In this document: piece after piece, positions 26,244-34,562 of the stretch | How the letters are laid out: every line of letters begins with the position of its first letter | How positions within the stretch are numbered: the stretch's first letter is position 1 | The notes under the pieces: generated by a model | The model's database searches: none | Told to the model about the DNA's origin: nothing | What the model saw: only the letters and a program-made list of their open reading frames with translations | Program-made: the position numbers and the translations under genes | NCBI GenBank assembly: GCA_024233865.1 | Contig: JACKPA010000010.1 | Location: 62,001-126,000, forward strand | Source: Leptospiraceae bacterium | GTDB taxonomy: Bacteria > Spirochaetota > Leptospiria > Leptospirales > Leptospiraceae | Length of the DNA stretch: 64,000 nucleotides | Reading direction: 5' to 3'

Positions 26244-27143
26244 ATGTACAAATTTCTATTATTATTTTTTGCTTTTTTTTTATATTTTATGTCTCAAGTC
26301 CTTTTCTGCCAAGAAAAAAATAGTGAGTTTTTTGGTGATACTTTTTATCAAAAAAAACAGTATGATTTGGCGATATTGGAATACGAAAAAACCAAGTTAC
26401 TTCAAGCCAATGAGTCGGTAAGAGACAATCTAAACTCCAAACTTGCCTTATCAAAAATGAGACAATCAAAGTTTGAAGATAGCTTAGACTATATTTTGGA
26501 CTCCAAAACATTTACGGGCACATACCTTCGAATCTTTGCGTCCATGAAGTCTGAATATGACAAAATTTATACACCCGATCTTTTGGAAGTAGAAAAATCG
26601 AATACCTTTTCAGAACTTCAAAAAGATAGAACCAAACTATTAGCGGGAACGGTTTTGCTAGAAAATAGAAAATTCAAAAAGGCTAAAGAGTTTTACAACC
26701 AACTCTCCTTAAAATCTAAAGATGAGGAAATTCAAAATCTATCCAAAGATGTAGCTGCTTATACCGAGAAATACAACCAACTTTCACACAAAAGCCCTTA
26801 TCTTGCCGGTTTGTTTTCGGCTATTTTACCAGGTAGTGGACAGATTTACGCAAGACATGATGTGGATGGGATACTTGCCTTTTTTTTTAATACTCTTTTT
26901 ATTGGATCATCCGTATACATGTATCGTTTGGAAAGCAAGGCAAATGAAGGTCATTTTGTTTCCGGCTTTATGGGTTTTATGGGTTTTACGTTTTATGCAG
27001 CCAATATATTCGGAGCTGTTTCTTCAGCCAATCGTTATAATCTTTACCAGGAAAGACAATTTTATAAAAAAATTCGAGACAAGTTTTTTAATATTGATAC
27101 CATGGAAAGATACAGCGAAGTAAAGTTTAATGTCAGGTTTTAA
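26244..27143 (+). CDS. Secreted/membrane protein with helical repeats and DUF5683-like C-terminus
   Basis: 299 aa from the ATG at 26244; an in-frame ATG at 26151 would overlap the divergent gene and spoil the signal peptide (FLLLFFAFFLYFMSQVLFC). Residues about 30-190 are helical, with a TPR-like rhythm. The C-terminal part has SPYLAGLFSAILPGSGQIYA, the Pro-Gly-x-Gly-Gln-x-Tyr signature of DUF5683/TM2-like membrane modules, with further hydrophobic segments. Paired divergently with yidD-like and overlapping signal peptidase I by 14 bp, it may belong to an envelope protein-handling group. Confidence 0.65.
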   Translation: MYKFLLLFFAFFLYFMSQVLFCQEKNSEFFGDTFYQKKQYDLAILEYEKTKLLQANESVRDNLNSKLALSKMRQSKFEDSLDYILDSKTFTGTYLRIFASMKSEYDKIYTPDLLEVEKSNTFSELQKDRTKLLAGTVLLENRKFKKAKEFYNQLSLKSKDEEIQNLSKDVAAYTEKYNQLSHKSPYLAGLFSAILPGSGQIYARHDVDGILAFFFNTLFIGSSVYMYRLESKANEGHFVSGFMGFMGFTFYAANIFGAVSSANRYNLYQERQFYKKIRDKFFNIDTMERYSEVKFNVRF

Positions 27144-27615
27144 TAAATATAATATTTTGTTACTCTTTACATTCGTCGTTACTATGTTGTTTATCAAAAC
27201 TTTTGTTGTTCAGTTATATGTTGTAGAAGGAACTTCTATGCTGCCAACACTTAGGTATGGTGATATTGTTCTAGTCTACAAGTTATTCTATGCTCAAAAA
27301 ATAGCTGGATTTCTCATATCAATTCCCGGACCAATGAAAATTGATAAACAAGATATAATTTTATTTGAAACGGAAGATTCCAAAATGCTCGTAAAAAGAA
27401 TTTCCGGTCTACAGGGTGACTTTTTCATTCGCAAAAACAATGGAGCTTATTTTGCAGATCGGTTGAGAAAAAATCAAGATAAAGTAGAAAAAATACCACC
27501 GGAATACTATTTAGTATTGGGAGATAACAAAGGTTCTTCTTATGATTCAAGACAAATAGGTTTGATTCATAAGCTTCAACTTAGAGGAAAAGTAATTTGG
27601 ATATTCAAGGATTAA
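27130..27615 (+). CDS. lepB: Signal peptidase I
   Basis: 161-aa S26 protease that removes signal peptides. It has one N-terminal membrane helix (about 8-30), the catalytic Ser36 in EGTSMLPTLRYGD, the catalytic Lys89 in MLVKRISGLQGD, and the C-terminal LVLGDNKGSSYDSRQIG box. Short, like Gram-positive-type enzymes. It overlaps the preceding gene by 14 bp and the following penicillin-binding protein gene by 19 bp. Contrast with the dead paralogue at 55467. Confidence 0.92.
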   Translation: MSGFNKYNILLLFTFVVTMLFIKTFVVQLYVVEGTSMLPTLRYGDIVLVYKLFYAQKIAGFLISIPGPMKIDKQDIILFETEDSKMLVKRISGLQGDFFIRKNNGAYFADRLRKNQDKVEKIPPEYYLVLGDNKGSSYDSRQIGLIHKLQLRGKVIWIFKD

Positions 27616-29426
27616 CATTAAGTAACTATCGTAAAAGGTTGTTTTATTTGTTTATATCTATTCTTTGTCTGTTTTTGGTTTTATTTTTTAGGGTTGTTTT
27701 TTTAAGCTTTTTGAATCCCCATGCAACGGACACAAAACATGATAAACGAATTCAGAGAGGAGTTATTTACGACAAAAGGGGGAATGAGTTAGCCATATCC
27801 CAAGATTCTTCTACAGTTGGTATTAATCCTCCTAAGGTTTTCGACATTGCTTATACCGCTTCCCAAATATCACCCTACGTTAGCATCCCAGCAGAAAAGA
27901 TAGAGGCAATTATTAGAGAAAAAGGGAATTACTTTCTCTTGAAAAGAGAGATTGATAACAAAATTGCTAAAAAAATTATGAATCTGAAGTTGCCAGGAGT
28001 TAGAATTGAAAAGGAATTTAAAAGAGTCTATCCTAACAACACTCTTGCTTCTAACTTACTTGGTTTTACCGGAATGGATGATAATACAGCACTGGCAGGC
28101 TTGGAATATATCTATCATAAAGAGTTGTATTCCTTGGAAGACAGCGATACTCTAAGAGGGAACAACATTCATTTATCTATTGACAAACTCATACAATATC
28201 GACTGGAATCAGCCCTCCAAAAAGCGTTTATTGAAACTAATTCCAAAAAAGCAGTTGGAGTTTTTATGAATGTTCATACCGGTGAAATCCTTGCGATGGC
28301 AAGCTTTCCGAATTTTGATCCGAATCATTACAATGAATATCCCGTAGAAGCCCGAACCAATTGGGCAATTCGCCATGTTTATGAACCTGGCTCTACAATG
28401 AAAATCTTTATGGCGATGCTTCTTTTGAATGAAAATCAGATTGATTTTAACGAAAAATTTTATTGTCCTGGCTATGTTGAATTTGGAGATCGAGTTGTTC
28501 GGTGTAGCGATACGCATGGACTTGCTGATTTGGATGAAATATTACAATATTCTTGTAATGTCGGAATTATAAAAGCGATTCGTAAAATTCCGGATGCCAC
28601 AATCTATAAGTACTTAAAAATGTTTAAGTTTGGAGAAAAGACCGGATTGGCAGATAATGAAAACCAAGGATATTTTCCGGAACTTCCAGAGTGGAATCCA
28701 AGTACTGCGTATTTTATGGCTATTGGTCAAGGAATTTCAGTTACACCCATTCAACTTATCACATCAGCAGCAACGGTAGTAAACGGTGGAAAAATACTAA
28801 CTCCTATCGTTGTTACTCATATTACGGATAGCTATGGAAACGTAGTAAAAAAATTTCATCAGGAACCAAAACAAATCGGAATACATGAAAAAACTACAAA
28901 GCACATGTTAAAAGCTCTCACAAAGGTAGTAAGTAGTGGAACTGGAAAAAATGCCTATATTCAAGACTTCGCAATAGGTGGTAAAACCGGAACAGGTCAA
29001 AAAGCCAAACCAGGCAGAGGATATTCAGACGGTTTGATCAATGCATCGTTTTTGGGTTTTTTCCCTGCGAATGATCCACAAATTGTAGGTTTGATCCTCT
29101 TTGACGAACCAGGCGGAATACGTCATACAGGTGGTGGAATCGCAGCTCCTGTTTTTAAAAAAGTAGTAGAAAGAATTCTTCCCATTATAGATTTTCATGA
29201 AGCAACTCCTTCTTATTCATTAAAGCAAATTTCAGTGCGATTTGCTAAAAACGATCCTTCAAAAGTCCCTAATTTTATTGGCTCAACTCTAAAAGAAGTT
29301 CTTTTGCTTTCCAGTCAATACAAAGTTAAATTAAAAGTTTACGGAACCGGTTATTGTTATGAACAAATTCCGGTTTCCAATTCCCCTGTAGAAGAAGGAG
29401 AAGTTTGGAAACTATATTTTAAATAA
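27597..29426 (+). CDS. Penicillin-binding protein, FtsI/PBP2-like transpeptidase with PASTA domain
   Basis: 609-aa class B penicillin-binding protein. One N-terminal membrane helix (LFYLFISILCLFLVLFFRVV) is followed by the dimerisation region (RGVIYDKRGNELA) and a transpeptidase domain with the three active-site motifs: SxxK as EPGSTMK (Ser266), SxN as YSCN, and KTGTG. The last 60 residues (VPNFIGSTLKEVLLLSSQ, SPVEEGE) form a PASTA domain. It cross-links septal or cell-wall peptidoglycan. The start is TTG inside the lepB gene end. Confidence 0.9.
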   Translation: MDIQGLTLSNYRKRLFYLFISILCLFLVLFFRVVFLSFLNPHATDTKHDKRIQRGVIYDKRGNELAISQDSSTVGINPPKVFDIAYTASQISPYVSIPAEKIEAIIREKGNYFLLKREIDNKIAKKIMNLKLPGVRIEKEFKRVYPNNTLASNLLGFTGMDDNTALAGLEYIYHKELYSLEDSDTLRGNNIHLSIDKLIQYRLESALQKAFIETNSKKAVGVFMNVHTGEILAMASFPNFDPNHYNEYPVEARTNWAIRHVYEPGSTMKIFMAMLLLNENQIDFNEKFYCPGYVEFGDRVVRCSDTHGLADLDEILQYSCNVGIIKAIRKIPDATIYKYLKMFKFGEKTGLADNENQGYFPELPEWNPSTAYFMAIGQGISVTPIQLITSAATVVNGGKILTPIVVTHITDSYGNVVKKFHQEPKQIGIHEKTTKHMLKALTKVVSSGTGKNAYIQDFAIGGKTGTGQKAKPGRGYSDGLINASFLGFFPANDPQIVGLILFDEPGGIRHTGGGIAAPVFKKVVERILPIIDFHEATPSYSLKQISVRFAKNDPSKVPNFIGSTLKEVLLLSSQYKVKLKVYGTGYCYEQIPVSNSPVEEGEVWKLYFK

Positions 29427-29752
29427 ATTCCTTATGCTTTTTAAACTTTTCCAGTTGCATAAAAAATTTAATTTCTCATAATTGGAAACAATGACTCCGG
29501 TAAAACTTCCTTACTGGAAGGAATAAAGGAATTTTAGTGTTCAATTTTTGTCAAATTTGAGCGAGTGATCGGGATAAATTTAATAAGGACGTTGGCGCAA
29601 GAGATTCCATATACAATCTAATCAACCCTTATATTAATAGTATGATGTCACCCTAATACAGTCATGCCACCCGGAACAAAGCGGTACATTGAGTTTACTT
29701 CGATGTTGTTTCGCAAGTCGAAAGGGAACAAAAGCAATAAAGGAGTATCAAA
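29427..29752. other. Intergenic stretch, no gene seen
   Basis: About 326 bp between the penicillin-binding protein and a small ORF. The only structure I see is a short hairpin near 29509-29525 (CTTCC..GGAAG). No RNA gene or conserved coding frame was recognised. It may be debris of the decayed region that follows. Confidence 0.4.
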
Positions 29753-29881
29753 ATGAAACAAAAAATAAGCATTATCATCATAGCAATTCTATCAACACTA
29801 TTCCCGAAATGTAAATACCATAACTACAGGAAACTCAGGCTATTAAGTGACTTTATGCCGGAGAAACGCACTTTTCTATAA
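29753..29881 (+). CDS. Small ORF with lipoprotein-like signal (possibly a gene fragment)
   Basis: 42 aa with a good ribosome site (AAAGGAG, 7 nt before ATG). The N-terminus is a signal peptide ending in TLFPKC, a lipobox-like site; the rest (LLSDFMPEKRTFL) is short. Immediately downstream is debris of a nucleotide cyclase, so this may be the 5' end of that broken gene rather than a real peptide gene. Confidence 0.35.
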   Translation: MKQKISIIIIAILSTLFPKCKYHNYRKLRLLSDFMPEKRTFL

Positions 29882-30127
29882 AATGAATTGACCCAGGGTT
29901 ATAGCAATATAAAGCTTGACATAGGAATCATTTTGGTAGCCATGGCAGGGACTTTGAGGGACTGGTTTCCGGCATAAGAGACGGAAATTCCTAAATAGCA
30001 AATTAATATATCCGGTGATACCTATAAACACGTAAGATACTTTTTTGAAATGGAACATCGCGGAAAAATAGAAGCAAAAAACAAGGGTGAACTGGATATG
30101 TATTGTATAGATGATGGAATTTTATAA
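29882..30127 (+). pseudogene. Decayed class III adenylate/guanylate cyclase, C-terminal remnant
   Basis: The open segment 29999-30127 encodes INISGDTYKHVRYFFEMEHR, then GKIEAKNKGELDMYCID, which matches the end of class III cyclase catalytic domains (typically VNIS..TYE.I...F..EYRGKIEAKGKGEMEMYF). Upstream, 29882-29998 is broken by stops but retains NIKLDIG and AMAG, faintly like the IKTIGDAYMA strand. No metal-binding Asp or start is left, so the gene is dead. hsdR starts 4 nt after the remnant's stop. Confidence 0.7.
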
Positions 30128-30130
30128 AGT

Positions 30131-32521
30131 ATGATTCCTTTTGAAATTGCAAAAAATTTTAACGAAACCGAAACTAGGGCGAAATTAATTGATCCTGCAC
30201 TTCATAAGAGAGGATGGAAAGAAGAAAATATTAAACGAGAAGAAACTGCACCAATGGTAGAAATTATTCAAGGGAAGCCTTCTCGTAAAACTAAAGGCAG
30301 AACAGATTATACATTAAGAATTAAAATAAACGACTCATCTCAAGCTATAGCTTTGGCATTAATTGAAGCAAAGGCTGCTCGTTTTCCCCCTACACAAGGT
30401 TTGGAACAAGTTAAAAATTACGCTGATTCTAAGCGTTTTCATGTATATTTTGTTTATTCGACTAATGGTTATCAATTTGTAGAATTCAACCGTTTTACTG
30501 GTGAAACTAGCCTACCCGAACCTATGTCCAAGTTTCCAAGTCCAGAAGAACTTAAAAAGAAATATGAAAAACATATGGGCTTTTCTATGGAAGATGAGGT
30601 TGCAAAACCACTTCATTCTCCATACAAAGGTGGTGAAGCTGTTCGTAGGTATTACCAAGATGCTGCAATTCGTGCAGTATTTGAAAAAATTGCAAAATCC
30701 CAGAAAGAAGGAATACCTCCTCGTGCATTGTTATCTTTGGCTACAGGTGCAGGGAAAACATTTATTGCTGTAAATTTATTATATAAAATTTCTCAGGCAA
30801 AACAACTTAATAGAGCATTATTTATTTGCGATAGAGATGAACTCAGACAACAAGGATTAAGAGCTTTTATAAACCTTTTTGGGAACGATGCAGCAGAAGT
30901 TTTTCGAAAATCAGATGGGAAAAACAATGCCAAAAACGCAAGAATCCACATCGCTACATATCAAACACTAGGAATTGAAAAAGAGGAAGACGATTCAAAT
31001 AATTCTTCTAGTTTTTTGTATGAATTTTATCCGGAAAACTATTTTTCTCATATTATTATTGATGAATGTCATAGGTCTGCATGGGGAAAATGGTCAGAAG
31101 TTTTGCAAAGAAATTCTAAGGCAATTCAAATAGGTTTGACTGCTACTCCACGTCAATTGATTGGTAATCAAGTTGATGACCAGATAACTTCTAATAATTT
31201 TCAATACTTTGGTGAACCGGTTTATGAATACGACATTAGCCAAGGAATTGAGGATGGTTATCTTGCTGCTTGTGAAATTATTAAAGGTAGGGTTGATATT
31301 GATGACACTGGAATGACGATTGACCAAATTTTTGCTTTAAAGCCAAAAGATTTTATTACGGGGAAATTCCTTACAAAAGATGAATTAAAGCAAATTTATC
31401 AAAAGAAAGATTATGAAAACATTGTAATGCTCCCGGATAGAGTAAATGCAATGTGCCAAGACTTGTTTGATTATTTATGCGAATTTGGAGAACCAGAACA
31501 AAAGACCATCATTTTTTGTACAAGAGATATTCATTGTGATTTAGTAGCAGCTGAAATGAATCGCTTGTATGTAAAATATTGTCAAACTTACAATCGTGAG
31601 GAAAAAGAACACTATGCTTTCAAGTGTACCCAAAAAGCTCCTGAGGGAAATTTGATTGCATCGTTTCGCGGTAATCAGAAAAAATATTTTATTGCTACTA
31701 CAGTTGATTTGTTGTCTACTGGTGTTGATATTCCTTGTGTTAGAAATATTGTCTTTTTCAGGTATTTGAATTCTGCTATTACTTTTTACCAAATGGTAGG
31801 TCGGGGAACAAGACTTGACCCTGAAACAGGTAAATTGATGTTTAGAGTCTATGACTATACAAATTGTACGAGATTGTTTGGAGAAGAGTTCTTTTCTCGT
31901 CCTAAAAAAGAGAAGGAAAAAGATAATCCAAATCCTCCACCACCTCCGCCTATTGCCATTACAACCGAGCATCTGGAAGTTTCGGTTACACAAGACGGAC
32001 ATTTAATGCTTGTCTCGGAAGAGGGGAAAGCTAAAACCGTTACCATTGACGATTATAAAAAACGAATAGAAGTTGCTTTAGTAGAAACAGCAGGAACACT
32101 TGATTCCTTTCGTGAGACTTGGGTTATTCCAGAGGAAAGAAAAAAGCTGATGGAATCTTTGCCATCGTTTGGACAATCAGCTCATGTTGTTCAAAAACTA
32201 AATCTAATGGAAGACTATGACTTATATGATGTCTTAGGCGAGATGGGTTACCAAATTCATACATACAAAAGAGTAGAACGAGTAGAAGGTTTTTATGACT
32301 TGCATTTAAATTGGTTGCGAGGTTTCACTAAATCCGCTCAAGCAGTTCTGGAGGCTATCCTCAAACAATTCTCCATTGAAGGAACAGATGGTTTGGAAAA
32401 TCGTTATCTTTTTAGTGTTGCAGAAATAAAAAGGGCAGGAGGTTTGATTGCCTTAAAAGAAACAGGGAAAAAGCCGTTTGATATATTACTAGAGACAAAA
32501 CAGAAGTTGTTTATGGTGTGA
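30131..32521 (+). CDS. hsdR: Type I restriction endonuclease subunit R (HsdR, EcoEI-like)
   Basis: 796-aa motor and nuclease subunit of a type I restriction-modification system. N-terminal PD-(D/E)XK nuclease: LALIEAKAARFPP with the E-x-K pair, then Q-rich VKNYADSKRF. Helicase: Walker A LATGAGKTF, DECH box IIIDECHRSAWGKW, LTATPRQ, and motif VI QMVGRGTRLDP. The C-terminal region (ITTEHLEVSVTQDG onward) is of the EcoEI R type. Length is usual for that branch. The last 43 bp recur downstream of xisI. No clear ribosome site precedes the ATG. Gene order here is R-S-M with cassettes between. Confidence 0.93.
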   Translation: MIPFEIAKNFNETETRAKLIDPALHKRGWKEENIKREETAPMVEIIQGKPSRKTKGRTDYTLRIKINDSSQAIALALIEAKAARFPPTQGLEQVKNYADSKRFHVYFVYSTNGYQFVEFNRFTGETSLPEPMSKFPSPEELKKKYEKHMGFSMEDEVAKPLHSPYKGGEAVRRYYQDAAIRAVFEKIAKSQKEGIPPRALLSLATGAGKTFIAVNLLYKISQAKQLNRALFICDRDELRQQGLRAFINLFGNDAAEVFRKSDGKNNAKNARIHIATYQTLGIEKEEDDSNNSSSFLYEFYPENYFSHIIIDECHRSAWGKWSEVLQRNSKAIQIGLTATPRQLIGNQVDDQITSNNFQYFGEPVYEYDISQGIEDGYLAACEIIKGRVDIDDTGMTIDQIFALKPKDFITGKFLTKDELKQIYQKKDYENIVMLPDRVNAMCQDLFDYLCEFGEPEQKTIIFCTRDIHCDLVAAEMNRLYVKYCQTYNREEKEHYAFKCTQKAPEGNLIASFRGNQKKYFIATTVDLLSTGVDIPCVRNIVFFRYLNSAITFYQMVGRGTRLDPETGKLMFRVYDYTNCTRLFGEEFFSRPKKEKEKDNPNPPPPPPIAITTEHLEVSVTQDGHLMLVSEEGKAKTVTIDDYKKRIEVALVETAGTLDSFRETWVIPEERKKLMESLPSFGQSAHVVQKLNLMEDYDLYDVLGEMGYQIHTYKRVERVEGFYDLHLNWLRGFTKSAQAVLEAILKQFSIEGTDGLENRYLFSVAEIKRAGGLIALKETGKKPFDILLETKQKLFMV

Positions 32522-32522
32522 G
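32480..32522 (+). repeat. 43-bp direct repeat, left copy (3' end of hsdR)
   Basis: Sequence from GATATATTACTAGAGAC to GGTGTGAG, identical to 33383-33425. This copy is the functional end of hsdR, including its stop codon. The two copies bracket xisH-xisI. Confidence 0.9.
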
Positions 32523-32527
32523 TAGAA

Positions 32528-32950
32528 ATGTCAGCTAAAGATATGTATCATAATTCGGTTCGAACCGCTTTGGAAAAAGATGATTGGCTTATTACAAATG
32601 ACCCTCTACACCTTGGATACAGTGTAGGAGATAAGAATATGTATGTTGATCTAGGTGCTGAAAAGTTAATCAGTGCAAAAAAAGGAAATGTAAAAATAGC
32701 TGTAGAAGTCAAAAGTTTTTTAAGTCATTCAATTGTAAATGATTTTCATTTATCAATAGGGCAATATGTAAACTATAGAGCTTTACTGAAACAAATGGAA
32801 CCGGAAAGAAAATTATATCTTGCAATTACAGACGATACGTTTTTACAAATAGAAGAAAGCTCAGTCTTGAATTTTTTAGCCAAAGCCAATAAGGTGAAGT
32901 TCATAGCTTTTAACAATGCAGAATCAAGGATTGTAAAATGGAAGAAATAA
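32528..32950 (+). CDS. xisH: XisH-like element excision controlling factor
   Basis: 140 aa, the usual XisH length. It starts SAKDMYHNSVRTALEKDDW and continues ITNDPLHLGYSVGDKNMY, both hallmarks of the family. Asp41 and Glu60-x-Lys62 (VDLGAEKLI..IAVEVKSF) form a PD-(D/E)XK-type active site, so it may be a nuclease. In Anabaena, XisH and XisI are needed for excision of the fdxN element; their biochemistry is not established. It lies 6 bp after hsdR and overlaps xisI by 13 bp. Confidence 0.88.
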   Translation: MSAKDMYHNSVRTALEKDDWLITNDPLHLGYSVGDKNMYVDLGAEKLISAKKGNVKIAVEVKSFLSHSIVNDFHLSIGQYVNYRALLKQMEPERKLYLAITDDTFLQIEESSVLNFLAKANKVKFIAFNNAESRIVKWKK

Positions 32951-33339
32951 GACAGTACGAAAAGTTTATTATAGAGTTAATGAATCGTTATGGAACTGGG
33001 ACGATATACAATATGCCAACCATTGAATTTCAAAGACTCATTGATAGAGAAAACTTTCATTATATGATATACACAATTGGTTGGTACAAAAGGAAAAGGG
33101 CTCATAGTTGTGTATTCCATGCTGATATAATCGACGGAAAAATCTGGATACAACACGATGGTACAGACGTAGGTTTTGCGGCAGAATTAGAAGAAATGGG
33201 AGTTCCGAAAGAAAATATAATTTTAGCGTTTCATCATCCTTCCAAGTGGGAATATACTCGATTCGGGACAGATGCTGGATACGTTGACAAGATTGTAAAT
33301 TCGGAAAAAAGTGTTGTTTCATCAACTGGTTTGAATTGA
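32938..33339 (+). CDS. xisI: XisI-like element excision controlling factor
   Basis: 133 aa. Family marks: YEKFIIELMNRYGTG near the start, GWYKRKRAHSCVFHADIIDG, then KIWIQHDGTD and a terminal LAFHHPSKWEYTRFGTD. Always found with XisH in cyanobacteria; here the two overlap by 13 bp. Together with the flanking 43-bp repeats, the pair forms a discrete two-gene cassette. A regulatory or antitoxin-like role for XisI toward a nuclease XisH is an inference. Confidence 0.9.
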   Translation: MEEIRQYEKFIIELMNRYGTGTIYNMPTIEFQRLIDRENFHYMIYTIGWYKRKRAHSCVFHADIIDGKIWIQHDGTDVGFAAELEEMGVPKENIILAFHHPSKWEYTRFGTDAGYVDKIVNSEKSVVSSTGLN

Positions 33340-33382
33340 TGAAACAGTTTACAGATTTTGAAATGTGGTAAATCGGGTATTC

Positions 33383-33425
33383 GATATATTACTAGAGACA
33401 AAACAGAAGTTGTTTATGGTGTGAG
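33383..33425 (+). repeat. 43-bp direct repeat, right copy
   Basis: Exact copy of 32480-32522, out of any long frame, 44 bp after the xisI stop. It marks the right border of the xisHI cassette. Confidence 0.9.
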
Positions 33426-33481
33426 ATTTGAGAATGATTTTGGTGGATGCCTTTCTTTCAAAAACAGACTTTTTTAATTTA

Positions 33482-33796
33482 TCAAAGGACATTTATTTTG
33501 GGTTTTAACTCCAATTGATCTATTAATTCATCTAGGCTTATATTTTGAAATTTTGCTAGCTCGATTAGATTTTCTAAGCGTTCTACTTGTAATGATTCCA
33601 TATAAGAAGTTAGTTCGAGTAATTCTTCGTATTCTGCTTGGCTTAGAGTCTCTTCATTTTTCTTTTTGATTAGAGATTCATATCTCTTTTGAATAAACTT
33701 TGGAGCTCCTTTGTTTATTTTTCGAAATAGCATTGTTTCATTCTTGGATAATACCGTAGAGAGCTTCTTTTTTCGTAAATGAATAATTTGCTGCAT
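33482..33796 (-). CDS. Small protein of a cyanobacteria-like family, possible antitoxin
   Basis: 104 aa on the opposite strand to its neighbours. The pattern (MQQIIHLRKKKLSTVLSKNE, then KGAPKFIQKRYESLIKKK, then ERLENLIELAKFQNISLDEL) matches a family I know from cyanobacteria, where it usually sits just before a nuclease gene. No such partner follows here: downstream on its strand come the 43-bp repeat and xisI. It may be an orphan left by recombination. Function not established. Confidence 0.6.
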   Translation of the reverse strand: MQQIIHLRKKKLSTVLSKNETMLFRKINKGAPKFIQKRYESLIKKKNEETLSQAEYEELLELTSYMESLQVERLENLIELAKFQNISLDELIDQLELKPKINVL

Positions 33797-33998
33797 TACA
33801 AACTCTAGTTCACTTAAATTTAAGTCAGATAAGATTGATAGATACTATTTAACCGCTCTGTTTTCAGAATTGTTTCCATACTTTTACCCTTGGTTTAAAG
33901 ATTTTCTTATTCATTGTCATTTATGTCAAATAGTTTTTGAACTTTTTTTAAGATTTATGATGGACAAGTTTTAATTTTATAGAAAATATAATAGAACT

Positions 33999-34214
33999 AT
34001 GATTAGAGAAATATTAAAAATATCTACGGATTCAATTACAATCAAGATTCCGGTTGATCTTAGAAATAGGGAAGTGGAATTACTCATACTACCATTTGAT
34101 CGGGTTGACAAAAAGATTGAAATTACGCCCAAAAAACTATTTTTAACAACCTATAAATGCGGGGCTTTATTAAGAAATTTTACAAGGGAAGATGCTTATC
34201 TTGAATCAATCTGA
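33999..34214 (+). CDS. Small antitoxin-like protein, partner of a truncated PIN toxin
   Basis: 71 aa. The N-terminal segment (TDSITIKIPVDLRNREVELLILP) resembles beta-rich antitoxins of VapB/DUF type that precede PIN toxins. The gene's 3' end overlaps the TTG of a PIN-domain stub at 34201 by 14 bp, the usual layout of such pairs. With the toxin broken it is probably a relic that may still bind DNA. Confidence 0.5.
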   Translation: MIREILKISTDSITIKIPVDLRNREVELLILPFDRVDKKIEITPKKLFLTTYKCGALLRNFTREDAYLESI

Positions 34215-34293
34215 AACGGTATTTCTTGATACAAATATTCTTATACATCAAAGTTTTGAAGACTTAGATGCAAATAAATCGACAACTTTCTAA
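34201..34293 (+). pseudogene. Truncated VapC-type PIN toxin, N-terminal stub
   Basis: Thirty codons from TTG encode NQSETVFLDTNILIHQSFED, then stop after a short tail. VFLDTNILIH is the first strand and first catalytic Asp of PIN nucleases; the other acidic residues are missing. The next module starts 38 bp later, so the rest was probably lost by recombination. Confidence 0.65.
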
Positions 34294-34331
34294 AGTAGCA
34301 TAGAAAATTTTAATTTTATAAGGAAAAATTT

Positions 34332-34562
34332 ATGAAAACAATTACTCTCTCAATCTCGGAGAATGATTTTAAAAGGTTTAAAATAAGTTCTGAAAAAATT
34401 GATTTTAAAGAATTTTTGGATAAAATCAGCATTGAATTAGCCAGGCAAGCTGCTTATAAATGTCATGAAATTGCCAAAAGGGTTGGTCTTTCTGAAATGA
34501 CTTTGGATGAAATTAATGATGAGATCAAGGCAGTAAGGAAAAATGCAAAAAATCGTTCTTGA
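34332..34562 (+). CDS. Antitoxin of PIN-type TA module
   Basis: 76 aa. The C-terminal half (CHEIAKRVGLSEMTLDEINDE followed by IKAVRKNAKNRS) is the typical form of small antitoxins that precede PIN-family toxins in cyanobacteria and spirochaetes. A ribosome-site-like AAGGAAAAA lies before ATG. It overlaps the toxin gene by 20 bp, which fits a coupled toxin-antitoxin pair that autoregulates its promoter. Confidence 0.8.
   Translation: MKTITLSISENDFKRFKISSEKIDFKEFLDKISIELARQAAYKCHEIAKRVGLSEMTLDEINDEIKAVRKNAKNRS

Noticed and set aside
29600..29750. Possible structured RNA or tRNA-like segment before the small ORF
   Set aside because: Only weak inverted repeats; no cloverleaf or known riboswitch core seen.
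30501..30773. Plus-strand 90-codon frame inside hsdR
   Set aside because: A shadow of the helicase gene with biased, uninformative composition.
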